This document shows, piece by piece, positions 47,501 through 61,000 of a DNA stretch of 64,000 nucleotides (within the stretch, counting starts at the first letter, position 1; every line of letters begins with the position of its first letter). The DNA is taken from positions 8,055,712-8,119,711 of the forward strand of contig CM039462.1 of assembly GCA_022414725.1 (NCBI GenBank), given 5' to 3'. The notes below the pieces were generated by a model, which searched no databases, had not been told where the DNA came from, and saw only the letters and a list, made by a program, of their open reading frames with translations. A program made the translations under genes and the position numbers. Source of the DNA: Microglena sp. YARC (taxonomy: Eukaryota > Chlorophyta > Chlorophyceae > Chlamydomonadales > Chlamydomonadaceae).

Positions 47501-50500
47501 CGCTCTCAAACCCACTGGTGAGCGATGTTTTGGACTAAGATTGTTCTGGTTTGGGGGGCAGTACGATTGCATCCAACCTGTGGTTGAAAGGGTGCTTTGG
47601 GGACTGCTGCCGTCCAGCGATGGTGGTTGGGCAGCTGCCGTAGCTGCTATGAAACCTACCAGTGAGCGATGCTCTCGGGCAAGGGTTGTTCTGGTTTGGG
47701 GGCAGTACGATTGCATCCAACCTGTGGTTGAAAGGGTGCTTTTGGGACTGCTGCTGTCCAGTGAGGGTGGTTGGGTATCTGCCGGAGCCGCTCTTAAACC
47801 TACTGATGAGAGAAGTTTGGGGCAAGGTTTTTTCATTTTTTGTAATGGGCCCAGTGTATGGGGGGCAGTATGATAACACCCAAGTCTGTGGCAGCTAGGC
47901 TGCTTTGCCATTCATTTTTGAATTATAATTAATTTTCCAGCTAAATGAATGGGATGATGTTGTAGGTGGCTGGCTTCACGTCTAAGAGAATGTTGTGGAC
48001 AAGGAGCAGGAATCATGGTCAGCCCCCCTCCGCCGCCCTCACTGACTATCAAACGACCACCCAACCCAACCCAACCTCAACCCAACCACCACTCAACCCC
48101 ACCCCAATCCAACCTCAACCCAACCTTAACCCAACCCAACCCAACCCCAACCCCAGCCTAACCTCAATCCAACCCACCCATAGGTGGCTGGTTGCACGTG
48201 CATGAGAATGTTGTGAACAAGGAAGAGGAATCATGGTCAGCCTACTGCCCGCCCTGCGCCCCCCCCCTCGGCCGCCCTCACTGACACCCCAACGTCTAAC
48301 CCAACCCACCACTCAACTCAACCTCAACCCAACCCCAACCTCAGCCCAACCTCAACCCCGTCCACCCCTAGGTGGCTGGCTGCACGTGCATGAGAATGCC
48401 GTGGACAAGGAAGAGGAATCTTGGTCAGCCTACTGCCTCCCCCCCCCAACCTTAACCCAACCTCAACCCTACCCCAATCCAACCTCAACCCAATCACCAC
48501 TCAACACAACCCAACCTCAACCCAACCTCAATCCAACCCACCCATAGGTGGCTGGCTGCACGTGCACGAGAATGTCGTGGACAAGGAAGAGGAATCTTGG
48601 TCAGCCTACTGCGTGGAGAAGATGCAAGCTCTAGTTCGACAGATTCCTGGTAGGGAGTTCTGGCGCGTCTCGATGCGTCACAGGGAGCGTGTCAAGTGGT
48701 ACGCCCCTCACATTCGACACCTCGTCCTTGATCTTCAGGTAGGGCGGTGGATAGGGAGTCGTTTTTTTATTGGTGATTGTTGAACACAAGGAGCGTGTCA
48801 AGTGGTATGCCCGTCACTTTTGGCACCTCGTGCTAGACCTTCAGGTAGGGCGGTGGATAGAGAGCCGTTTTTGTTTTTTAACCCAACCCATGCCCACCCC
48901 ACCACAATCCAACCACAGACCCACATCCACACACCACCCACACCCGGCACCCACACCGCAACCACACCCCAACCACACCCACACCCACACCCCACCCACA
49001 AAACAGCACACACCACAACCACACCCACCCACCCACCACACCCACACCCACACCCACACCCACACCCACACCCACACCCACACCCACACCCACACCCACA
49101 CCCCACCCACACCCCACCACAACCACAAACCACACCCATAACCCAACGACACCCCACCCCAACGACACCCACCCCAACACCCCAACTATACCTACCCACA
49201 CCACCCACTACCACCCCACCCATCCCACCAGGTGCTGCCCGAGGGAGCTGCCAATGCATTAGCACCCGCCAACCCGAGACCTCAAGGGTCCCCTTTAAAC
49301 CTCAACTCGCCCCCCCCCCCCCACCCACACACCCACACACTCACACACATTCCTCACCCCCACCCACCCCATCCCACCAGGTGCTGCCCGAGGGTGCTGC
49401 CAATGCATTAGCATCCGCAACCCGAGCCCTCGAGGGTCCCCCCAAAAATCCAACCACACCCACACCCACAAACCAACCCAACCCAACCCATCCCTACCCT
49501 ACCCAACTTAACCCAACCCAACCCAACCCTACCCTACCCAACTTAACCCAAACCAACCCAACCCAACCCCAACCCAACCCCAACCCAACCCAACCCAACC
49601 CAACCCAACCCAACCCAAACCCCAACCCAACCCAACCCAACCCAACCCAACCCAACCCCAACCAAACCCCCAAACCAACCCAACCCAACCCAACCCACAC
49701 CCCAACCCAACCCAACCCAACCCAACCCAACCCAACCCAACCCAACCCAACCCAACCCAACCCAACCCAACCCAACCCAACCCAACCACAACCCAACCCA
49801 ACCCAACCCAACCCAACCAACCCAACCCAACCCAACCTGACCCAACCCAACCCAACCCACACCCCAACCCAACCCAACCCACACCCCAACCCAACCCAAC
49901 CCAACCCAACCCAACCCAACCCAACCCAACCAACCCACACCCCAACCCAACCCAACCCAACCCACCAGGTGCTACCCCAGGAGCTGCCAATGCATTATCA
50001 TCTGCCACCCAAGCCCTCAAGGGTCCCCTTAAGACCCCACCCACTCCCACACCCTACCCCACACCACACACACACCCACCACACCCAACCACACCCACCA
50101 CACCACACCCACACCACCACACCCACCCCACCCACACCCACACCCACAACCACAACCACACCCACACCACACACCAAACACCCCAACCAACCCACACCGA
50201 CACCCACCCAACACACCCACACCCCAACCATACCCACACCCACCCACCCCACACCCACACCCAAACCCCAACCACTCCCACACCCTACCCACCACCCACC
50301 CCAACCCACCAGGTGCTGCCCGAGGGTGCCGCCAATGCATTAGCATCTGCCACCCGAGCCCTCAAGGGTCCCCTTAAGACCCCACACACACTCTACAATC
50401 CACACCCACCACCCACCCCACCCCACCAGGTGCTGCCCGAGGGTTCTGCAAATGCATTAGCATCTGCCACCCAAGCCCTCAAGGGTCCCCTTAAGACCCC

Positions 50501-53500
50501 ACACACACTCTACACTCCACACCCACCACCCACACTCCACACCCACCACCCACCACCACCCCTCCCCCACCAGGTGCTGCCCGAGGGTGCCGCCAATGCA
50601 TTAGCATCTGCCACCCGAGCCCTCAAGGGTCCCCTGAAGAAAGGCGTAGACAATGAAAGCCTTGCTGCACAGAACCAGAAAGCGGACAACAGCCCCAAGA
50701 TGGTGCGCTGCATGATGTTGTATAGGATTCAGGAGATGGGGGTTGCTGGGGTGGGTGGGGGGGGTGAAGATAGAGTCTAATCTTGCGGGCAACTGTAAGT
50801 AACTGTAAGTAATAAAGTCATGTGTACTGCCGCAGTACCAGAAAGCATCTGTGCCCTGCATAGACCATGGAAGCCTTGCTGCACAGAACCAGAAAGCGGA
50901 CAACAGCCCCAAGATGGTGCGCTGCATGATTTGTATAGGGTCCAGGGGATGGGGGTTATAAAAAGTCCCATCCCTTTTTTTTAAATGCCAGTTAAAAGCC
51001 AACCACTCATCCACTACGCTACTGAATTATGTGAAGTGCCACAGCACCAGATAGCATCTGGGACCCGAGCCCTGTGTAGACTACGGGGGCATGCTGCACA
51101 GAACCAGAAATCGACTGCCCCAAGATCCGTTCATAGCCCCAGGATGGTGCGCTGCATGATGTTGTATAGGTCTCTGGGGTGGGGTTTAAAGTTATGTGTA
51201 GTGCCACAGAACCAGAAATCATCTGCGACCTAAGCCCTGTGTAGACTGTGGGGGCCATGCTGCACAGAACCAGAAATCGGTTGACTGCCCCAAGAGCGGT
51301 TGACAGCCCCAGGATGGTGCGCTGCATGATGTTGTATAGGGCTCAGGGGATGGGGTTTGCTGGGGAGGTTGAAGATATAGTCTAATCTTGCAAGCTACTG
51401 TAAGCTGAAGTAATGAAGGTATGTGTAGTGCCGCAGCACCGGAAAGCATCTGCTACCCGATCCCTGTGTCGACTATGGGGGTGATGCTGCCCAGAACCAG
51501 AAATCCGTTGACAGCCCCAGGACGGTGCGCTGCATGATGTTGTATAGGGTTCAGGGGATGGGGTTTAAAGTTATGTGTAGTGCCGCAGTACAGGAAAGCA
51601 TCTGCTACTCGATCCCTGTGTCGACTAAGGAAGCCATGCTACACAGAACCAGAAATTGGTCGACAGCCCCAGGACGGTGCGCTGCATGATGTTGTAAAGG
51701 GTTCCGGTGACTATAGCTAGCATGGCTTACGCTATGGTGTCCTTAACTTCACGTCCTGTGAGTAACAGTCTAACACGGATGTAACAATTTCAATTTCAAT
51801 AAAGGGTTCAGGGGATGGGGTTGACAGTTATGTGTAGTGCCGCAGTACCGGAAAGCATCTGCGACCTGAGCCCTGTGTAGACTATGGGGGCGATGCTGCA
51901 CAGAACCAGAAATTGGTTCACAGCCCCAGGATGTTGCGCTGCATGATGGGGATGGGGGTTTAATGGGATGTATAGTGCCACAGAACCAGAAAGCGACCAT
52001 CTGCGACCCTAGCCCTCAAGGAAAGGGGCAGGAAAGGGGCAGGAACTGCGCCTACTCTTTTGTGAGAGTGGCATGCTACACAGAAAGCGGTGGCCAGCTC
52101 CAAGACCTGGTCAGGCCAGCTAGCACCAACATGAAAAGGGCAGGCCATTGGAGCCATGCTACACAGAAAGCAGTGGCCAGCTCCGAGACCTAGTCAGGCC
52201 AGCTAGCACCAGCATGAAAAGGGCAGGTCATTGTTGCCCAACTTCACAGAAAGCAGTAGACAGCCCCTGCTGTTTGTGTGTGGATCACGGTTCGTGGGTG
52301 GGTAGGTGGATCATGATGTGTTTGTGTGTGGATCACAGTTTGTGGGTGGGTTGGTGGATCATAGTGTGTGTGTTTGTGTTTTTGTGTGGATCACAGTTGG
52401 TGGGTGGATCATAGTGTGTGTTTGTGTGTGGATCACAGTTGGTGGGTGGGTGGTTGAGTGGATGGGTGGGTGGATCGTAGTGTGTGTGGACCACAGTTCG
52501 CGGGTGGGTGGGTGGGTGGGATTAGGGTTTGAGCTGCAAGCAGTGGCACCCCTGAACTGTGTGGTGGGTGGGATTAGGGTTTGAGCTGCAAGCAGTGGCA
52601 CCCCTGAACTGGTGGGTGGGTGGGATTAGGGTTTGAGCTGCAAGCAGTGGCACCCCTGAACTGGTGGGTGGGTGGGATTAGGGTTTGAGCTGCAAGCAGT
52701 GGCACCCCTGAACTGGTGGGTGGGTGGGATTAGGGTTTGAGCTGCAAGCAGTGGCACCCCTGAACTGTAGCAACCTACATCTCAACCCAATTGCCACGTA
52801 CAGGTGCCCGTGTGGTGCAGTCACACAGCTCCGAAACCAAGTCCGAGCTCCGAAGCCCCTTGGTTCACCCGCCCATGGTCTGAGCTGCAACCCGTGGCTC
52901 GCTTGGCCGCTGCAAACGTCGATCACTTCGAGTCCGTCATTTCACCAGCCCGCCAGCCTGTCATTTTCGAGGGCCTGGATGTGGGGCCTGCCACTACCAA
53001 GTGGACACCTGAGTATCTGATGACACTTCCTAAGTCCAGCAAAACGAAGGTGGGTTGGACCTCCTACCCACTTACCCACCTACCTACACCCTTACCTACC
53101 TACCTACCTACTTACCCACCTGCCTACCCCCGTGTCTACCTACCTACCTACCTACCTACCTACCTACCTACCTACCTACCTACCTACCTACCTACCTACC
53201 TACCCCCCCCCCCCCCCCCCCCCACCCCCCCCCCCCCCCCCCCCCTATCTACCTACCTACCTGCCTGCCTCCCTCCCTCCCTCCTCCCTACCTGCCTACC
53301 TACCCAACCCCCCTAAATACCCCCTACCTACCCAACCCCCCTATTTACCTACCCCCCCTACCTACCCTCCTACCTACCTACCCACCCCCCTACCTACCTA
53401 CCTAAATCTCTAACCTCCTACCTACCTAACCCCCTACCTACCTACCTACCTAATCCCCTACCTACCTACCTAACTCTCTACCCCCCTTCCTACCTACCTA

Positions 53501-55022
53501 CCTATCTACCTATCTACCTATCTACCTACCTACCTACCTACCTACCTACCCCCCTACCTACCTAACCGCCTACCCTCCTACATACATACATACATACATA
53601 CATACATACATACATACATACATACCTTCCATCCATCCTAACTACCTACCCCCCTACCCTCCCACCTACCTACCTATCCCCATACTCCCCTACCTACCTA
53701 CCAAACCCCCTACCCCCCCTACCTACCTACTTACCCTCCTACCCCCCTACCTACCTACTTAACCCACTACCCCCCCCCCCCCCCCCTACCCCCCTACCTA
53801 CCTACTTAACCCCCCAACCTCCTGCTGGTCAGTGTGCGCGTGACATCTGAGCCAGACGGCTGCATGGACTTCGTGAACAAGAACTTCAAGTTCAAGCTAA
53901 TGACCACCCACCTACCTACCTACCTACCTACCTACCTAACTCCCTACCCCCCTACCTACCTACCTACCTACCTACCTACCTACCTACCTACCTACCTACC
54001 TACCTACCTACCTACCTACCGACCTACCGACCTACCGACCTACCCCCTACCTACCTACCTACCTACCTAACTCCCTACCCCCTACCTACCTACCTACCTA
54101 ACTCCCTACCCTACCTACCTACCTACCTACCTACCTACCTACCTACCTACCTACCTAACTCCCTACCCCCCTACCTACCTACCTACCTACCTACCTACCT
54201 ACCTAAATACCTACCCCACTACCTAAATACCTACCCCTACCTACCTACCTACCTACCTACCTACCTACCTACCTACCTACCTACCTACCTACCCCACCTA
54301 CCACCTACCTACTACACTACCTACCTACCTACCTACCCTACCTTACCTACCTACCTACCTACCTATAACTACCTACTAACTACCTACCTACCTTACCTAC
54401 TACCTACTCTACCCTACCTACCTACCTACCTACCTACCTACCTACCTACCCTACCCCCTACCTTACCTACCTACCTACCTACCTACCTACCTACCTACCT
54501 ACCTACCTACCTACCTACCTACCTACCTACCTACCTACCTACCTACCTACCTACCTACCTACCTACCTACCTACCTACCTACCCCGCTACCTACCTACCT
54601 ACCTACCTACCTTACCTACCCTACCTACCTACTCTACCTACCTATACCCCCTACCTACCTACCTACCTACCTACCTACCTACCTACCTACCTACCCCTAC
54701 CTACCTACCTACCTACCTACTACCTACCTACCCCACCTACCTACCTACCTACCCCTACCTACCTACCTACCTACCTACTACCTACCTACCCTACCTACCT
54801 ACCCCTACCTACCTACCTACTACCTACCTACCCTACCTACCTACCTACCTACCTACCCCTACTACCCCCTACCTACCTACCTACCTACCTACCTACCTAC
54901 CTACCTACCCCTACCTACATACTACCCCCCCTACCTACATACCCACCTACCTACCTGACTCCCTACCCCTCTACCTACTCCCCTACCTACCTACCTAACC
55001 CCCTAGTCCCTTACTAATTAAT

Positions 55023-55074
<52 letters not shown>

Positions 55075-58000
55075 CCCAACACATGCAGGTCAGTGTGCAC
55101 GTGACAACTGAGCCAGACGGATGCATGGACTTTGTGAACAAGAACTTCAAGTTCAAGCTAATGACCTTGTCGGAGCTTGTGAACTCCATACAGTCCTCTG
55201 CAGTATCTGGGACTGAGGGTGGGTCCAAGGAGCGTTTTTACCTGCGCAGCATTGGGGAGAACCCAAGGAAGGTGGGTGCGTGCAATGTGCGTCGTTGCGT
55301 GCGTGGGTGTGTGCATGTATTGTGGGTGGGTGGGTGGGTGGGCATTGTGCGTGGGTGCATGCGTGGGAGTGAGAGTGCATTGTGGGTGGGTGGGTCCAAG
55401 GAGCGCTTCCACCTGCGCAGCATCAGGGAGAACCCAAGGAAGGTGGGTGTGCGTGCAATGTGCGTCGTTGCGTGCGTGGGTGTGTGCGTGTATTGTGGGT
55501 GGGTGGGTGGGTGTGCATTGTGCGTGGGTGCATGCGTGGGAGTGAGCGTGCATTGTTGGGTGGTGGGTCCAAGGAGCGCTTCGACCTGCGCAGCATTGGG
55601 GAGAACCCCAAGGAAGGTGGGTGCGAGCTTGCATTGTGCGTCGTTGCGTGCATGGGTGTGTGCATGTATTGTGGGTGGGTGGGTGGGTGTGCATTGTGCG
55701 TGGGTGCATGCGTGGGAGTGAGCGTGCGTGCATTGTGGGTGGGTGTGTTCAAGAGGCGCTTCTACCTGCGCAGCATTGGGGAGAACCCAAGGAAGGTGGG
55801 TGCGTGGGTGCATTGCGGGTGTGGGTGTGTGCATTGTGCGTGAGTGTTTGCGTAGGTGAGTTTGTCCAAGGAGCGCTTTTACCTGCGCAGCATTGGGGAG
55901 AACCCAAGGAAGATGGGTGTGTGATTGGTGAGTGAGTGTGTGGGTGTGCGTGGGTGCATTGTGGGTGGGTGAGTGAGTGAGTGAGTGTGTGCGTGCGCCA
56001 GGTGTGTGTGTGTGTGCATTGTGGGTGGGTGGGTGTGCATTGTGGGTGGCTGCGTGGGTGTTTGCGTTTGTGGGTGTGTGTGTGCGTGGGAGTGTTCGTG
56101 CATTGTGTGTGGGTGCGTGCATTGTGCGTGGGTGCGTGTGTGTGTGCATTGTGGGTGGGTGTGTGCGTGGGAGTGTGTGTGCAGTGTGGGTGGGTGGGTC
56201 CAAGGAGCGCTTCTACCTGCGCAGTATTGCGGAGAACCCAAGAAAGACTTCCTGCCAGACCCATTAGCCAGTCAGCGGGTCAAGCATGATGTTTTCAGCT
56301 GCATTGGGTCTCCACCGACTGAACCCACCCACGCACCCACCCACAACGCACGCACACACACACACCTTCCACAAACACACAATAACACACACATACATGC
56401 ACACACACAAACATATTCTCACACATATACACAGCCACCTTCTACACACCTTCCTGATCATCTTATACAACCCCTCCACACACCTTCCACACACCTTCTC
56501 CACACCTTCTCCACACCTTCTCCACACCTTCTCCACACCTTCCATACACCTTCCACACACCTTCTGACTAGCTTCTACACACCCTCCTGATCATCTTATA
56601 CAACCCCTCCACACACCTTCCACACACCTTCTGACCAGCTTCTACACACCTTCCTGATCATCTTATACAACCCCTCCACACACCTTCTACACACCTTCTG
56701 CACACCTTCCACACACCTTCCACACACCTTCTGACCAGCTTTTACACACCTTCCTGGTCATCTTATCCAACCCTTCCACACACCTTCAGCACACCTTCCA
56801 CAAACCTTCCTCACACCTTCCACACACCTTCTGACCAGCTTCTACACTCTCTCTCAGGATCCTGCCAACCTGGCGACCTCTTTCCCTGACCTGGCACCCG
56901 ACCTCAAGCTACCCTCCCTGGTTCCCACCCGCACACCTTCTGACCAGCTTGTACACTCTCTCGCAGGATCCTGCCAACCTGGCGACCTCTTTCCCTGACC
57001 TAGCACCCGACCTCAAGCTACCCTCCCTGGTTCCCACCCGCACACCTTCTGACCAGCTTCTACACTCTCTCGCAGGATCCTGCCATCCTGGCGGCCTCTT
57101 TCCCTGACCTAGCACCCGACCTCAAGCTACCCTCCCTGGTTCCCACTCAAACACCTTCTGACCAGCTTCTACACTCTCTTGCAGGATCCTGCCAACCTGG
57201 CGACCTCTTTCCTTGACCTGGCACTAGACATCAAGCTACCCTCCCTGGTTCCCACCCGCACACCTTCTGACCAGCCTCTACACTCTCTCGCAGGATCCTG
57301 CCAACCTGGCGACCTCTTTCCCTGACCTGGCACCCGACCTCAAGCTACCCTCCCTGGTTCCCACCCGCACACCTTCTGACCAGCTTCTACACTCTCTCGC
57401 AGGATCCTGCCAACCTGGCGACCTCTTTCCCTGACCTGGCACCCGACCTCAAGCTACCCTCCCTGGTTCCCACCCGCACACCTTCTGACCAGCCTCTACA
57501 CTCTCTCGCAGGATCCTGCCAACCTGGCGACCTCTTTCCCTGACCTGGCACCCAACCTCAAGCTACCCTCCCTGGTTCCCACCCGCACACCTTCTGACCA
57601 GCTTCTACACTCTCTCGCAGGATCCTGCCAACCTGGCGACCTCTTTCCCTGACCTAGCACCCGACCTCAAGCTACCCTCCCTGGTTCCCCCCCGCACATC
57701 TTCTGACCAGCTTCCACTCTCTCTCGCAGGATCCTGCCAACCTGGCGACCTCTTTCCCTGACCTGGCACCCGACCTCAAGCTACCCTCCCTTGTTCCCAC
57801 TCGCACACCTTCTGACCAGCTTCTACACTCTCTCGCAGGATCCTGCCAACCTGGCGACCTCTTTCCCTGACCTGGCACTAGACATCAAGCTACCCTCCCT
57901 GGTTCCCACCCGCACATCTTCTGACCAGCTTCTACACTCTCTCGCAGGATCCTGCCAACCTGGCGACCTCTTTCCCTGACCTGGCACCCGACCTCAAGCT

Positions 58001-61000
58001 ACCCTCCCTGGTTCCCACCCGCACACCTTCTGACCAGCTTCTACACTCTCTCGCAGGATCCTGCCAACCTGGCGACCTCTTTCCCTGACCTGGCACCCGA
58101 CCTCAAGCTACCCTCCCTGGTTCCCACCCGCACACCTTCTGACCAGCCTCTACACTCTCTAGCAGGATCCTGCCAACCTGGCGGCCTCTTTCCCTGACCT
58201 GGCACCCAACCTCAAGCTACCCTCCCTGGTTCCCACCCGCACACCTTCTGACCAGCTTCTACACTCTCTCGCAGGATCCTGCCAACCTGGCGACCTCTTT
58301 CCCTGACCTAGCACCCGACCTCAAGCTACCCTCCCTGGTTCCCACCCGCACATCTTCTGACCAGCTTCCACACTCTCTCGCAGGATCCTGCCAACCTGGC
58401 GACCTCTTTCCCTGACCTGGCACCCGACCTCAAGCTACCCTCCCTGGTTCCCACTCGCACACCTTCTGACCAGCTTCTACACTCTCTCGCAGGATCCTGC
58501 CAACCTGGCGACCTCTTTCCCTGACCTGGCACTAGACATCAAGCTACCCTCCCTGGTTCCCACCCGCACATCTTCTGACCAGCTTCTACACTCTCTCGCA
58601 GGATCCTGCCAACCTGGCGACCTCTTTCCCTGACCTGGCACCCGACATCAAGGTGCCCTCCCTGGTTCCCAAGGATGCAATCTTCAGCACAGTGATCAGA
58701 ATGGGCTCTGCTGGACTCCGACTGTGGACGCATTATGATGGTGAGTGTGTGGGTGTGGTTGTGTGGAGGGGGGGGGGGGGGGGGGGGGGGTAAGTGTTAG
58801 TGTGAGAAGGATGCAATCTTCAGCACAGTGATCAGAATGGGCTCTGCGGGACTCCGACTGTGGGCGCACTACGATGGTGAGTGGGTGGGTGTGGGTCCTG
58901 GTGTGGGTGTGTGGAGGGGGGGGGGGGGGGGGGGGTAAGTGTTAGTGTGAGCAAGGATGCAGTCTTCAGCACAGTGCTCAGAATGGGGCTCTGCAGGACT
59001 CCGACTGTGGACGCAATACGATGGTGAGTGTGTATTTGTGGGATGGGGGGGAGGGGGGTCCCGGGTGGGAAGGGTGGGGGTGGGGTGGGGGGAGGGGGGT
59101 CCCGGGTGGGGGTGGGTGGGGGGAGGGGGGTCCCGGTGGGGGGGGGGGGGGGGGGGGATAAGTGTTACACTACCCATCATCACCACCACCACACCACACA
59201 AACACACACTCACCCACCCACCCACCTACCCACCTACCCACCCACCTACCCTTCCCACCCCCCCCCCACACACACCTACCTACCCCCACTCACCCACCTA
59301 CCCCCCCCCACACACACACACACCCACCAACCCTCACTAACCCCCACACACACACACACCTTCCTACCCCCACCCAACCACCTATACAACAACCACCACC
59401 TACCCTTCCCACACACCCACACACCCACACACCCCCCACTCACTCACCCACCACCCACCTACCTACACCCACTCACCCACCTACCCCCCACACACACGCA
59501 CCAACCTCACTCACCCACCCACCCACCCACCCACCTACCTACACCCACTCACCACCTACCCCCACCCACGTACCCCCACTCACCCCCACTCACCCCCACT
59601 CACCCCCACTCACCCACCTACCCCCACTCACCACCTACCCCCACTCACCCACCTACCCCCATTCACCCCCACTCACCACCTACCCCCACTAACCCCCACT
59701 CACTCACCTACCCCACTCATTCCACTCACCCACCTACCTCCACTCACCCCCACTCACCCCACCTACCCCCACTCACCCACCTACCCCACTAACCCCACTC
59801 ACTCACCTACCCCACTCATTCCCACTCACCCACCTACCTCCACTCACCCCCACTCACCCACCTACCACCACTCACCCCACGCACCCACCCAACAGCTGAC
59901 TCGTTCCCCTTTTTATCCCTTGCCCCCACCCCCACCTCCCCACCCACCCACCCACCTCCCCCCACTCTCCCACCCAAAAGCTGTCTTGTTCCCTTATGTA
60001 TCCCTTGCCCCACCCACCCACCTACCCACCTACCCCACTCACCCACCCCAAAACTGACATGTTCCCCTGTTGACTCCCACCCACCCACTTACCCCACTCA
60101 CCCACCCTCACCCACCCATGTACCCCACTCACCCTACCAAAAGCTGACTTGTTCCCGTGTTTACCCCTTGCCCCCACCCCCCCACCCACCTACACCCACT
60201 CACCCACCCACCCACCTACACCCTCTCACCCATCTATACCCACTCACCCACCCACCCACCTACACCCACTCACCCATATACACCCACCCACTCACCCACC
60301 CACCCACCTACACCCACTCACCCATCTACACCCACTCACCCACCACCCACCTACACCCACTCACCCATCTACACCCACTCACCCATCCACCCACCTACAC
60401 CCACTCACCCATCTACACCCACTCACCCATCTACACCCACTCACCCACCCACCCATCTACACCCACTCACCCATCTACACCCACTCACCCACCCACCCAC
60501 CTACACCCACTCACCCATCTACACCCACCCACCTACACCCACTCACCCATCTACACCCACTCACCCACCCACCCACCTACACCCACTCACCCATCTACAC
60601 CACTCACCCACCCACCCACCTACACCCACTCACCCATCTACACCCACTCACCCATCTACACCCACTCACCCATCTACACCCACCCACTCACCCACCCACC
60701 CACCTACACCCCACTCACCATCTAAACCCACTCACCCCATCTACACCCACCCACTCACCCACCCACCCACTACACCACTCACCCATCTACACCCACTCAC
60801 CCACCCCAAAGCTGACTTGTTCCCGTGTTTACCCCTTGCCCCATGCAGTGATGGACAATGTTTTGATTCAGATTCGGGTAAGTTCGCTACATTTGTTGGG
60901 GGTTGGGACAGCGTAGCTGTCCATAACCCTTTTAAAATGGATTTCCGGGGCCAATCCTTGATGTCCGCACAGCGCACAGCCGTAGCTGTAGCCTGCTCCT

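Noticed and set aside
48802..50343. 513-codon Pro/Thr-rich frame
   Set aside because: It crosses CCAACC and CACACC arrays plus several decoy exon copies; it is intron sequence of the TYW gene.
52804..53049. Separate TYW5 gene starting here
   Set aside because: The segment opens after a canonical acceptor in phase 0 with the preceding linker exon and no suitable ATG; kept as an alternative only.
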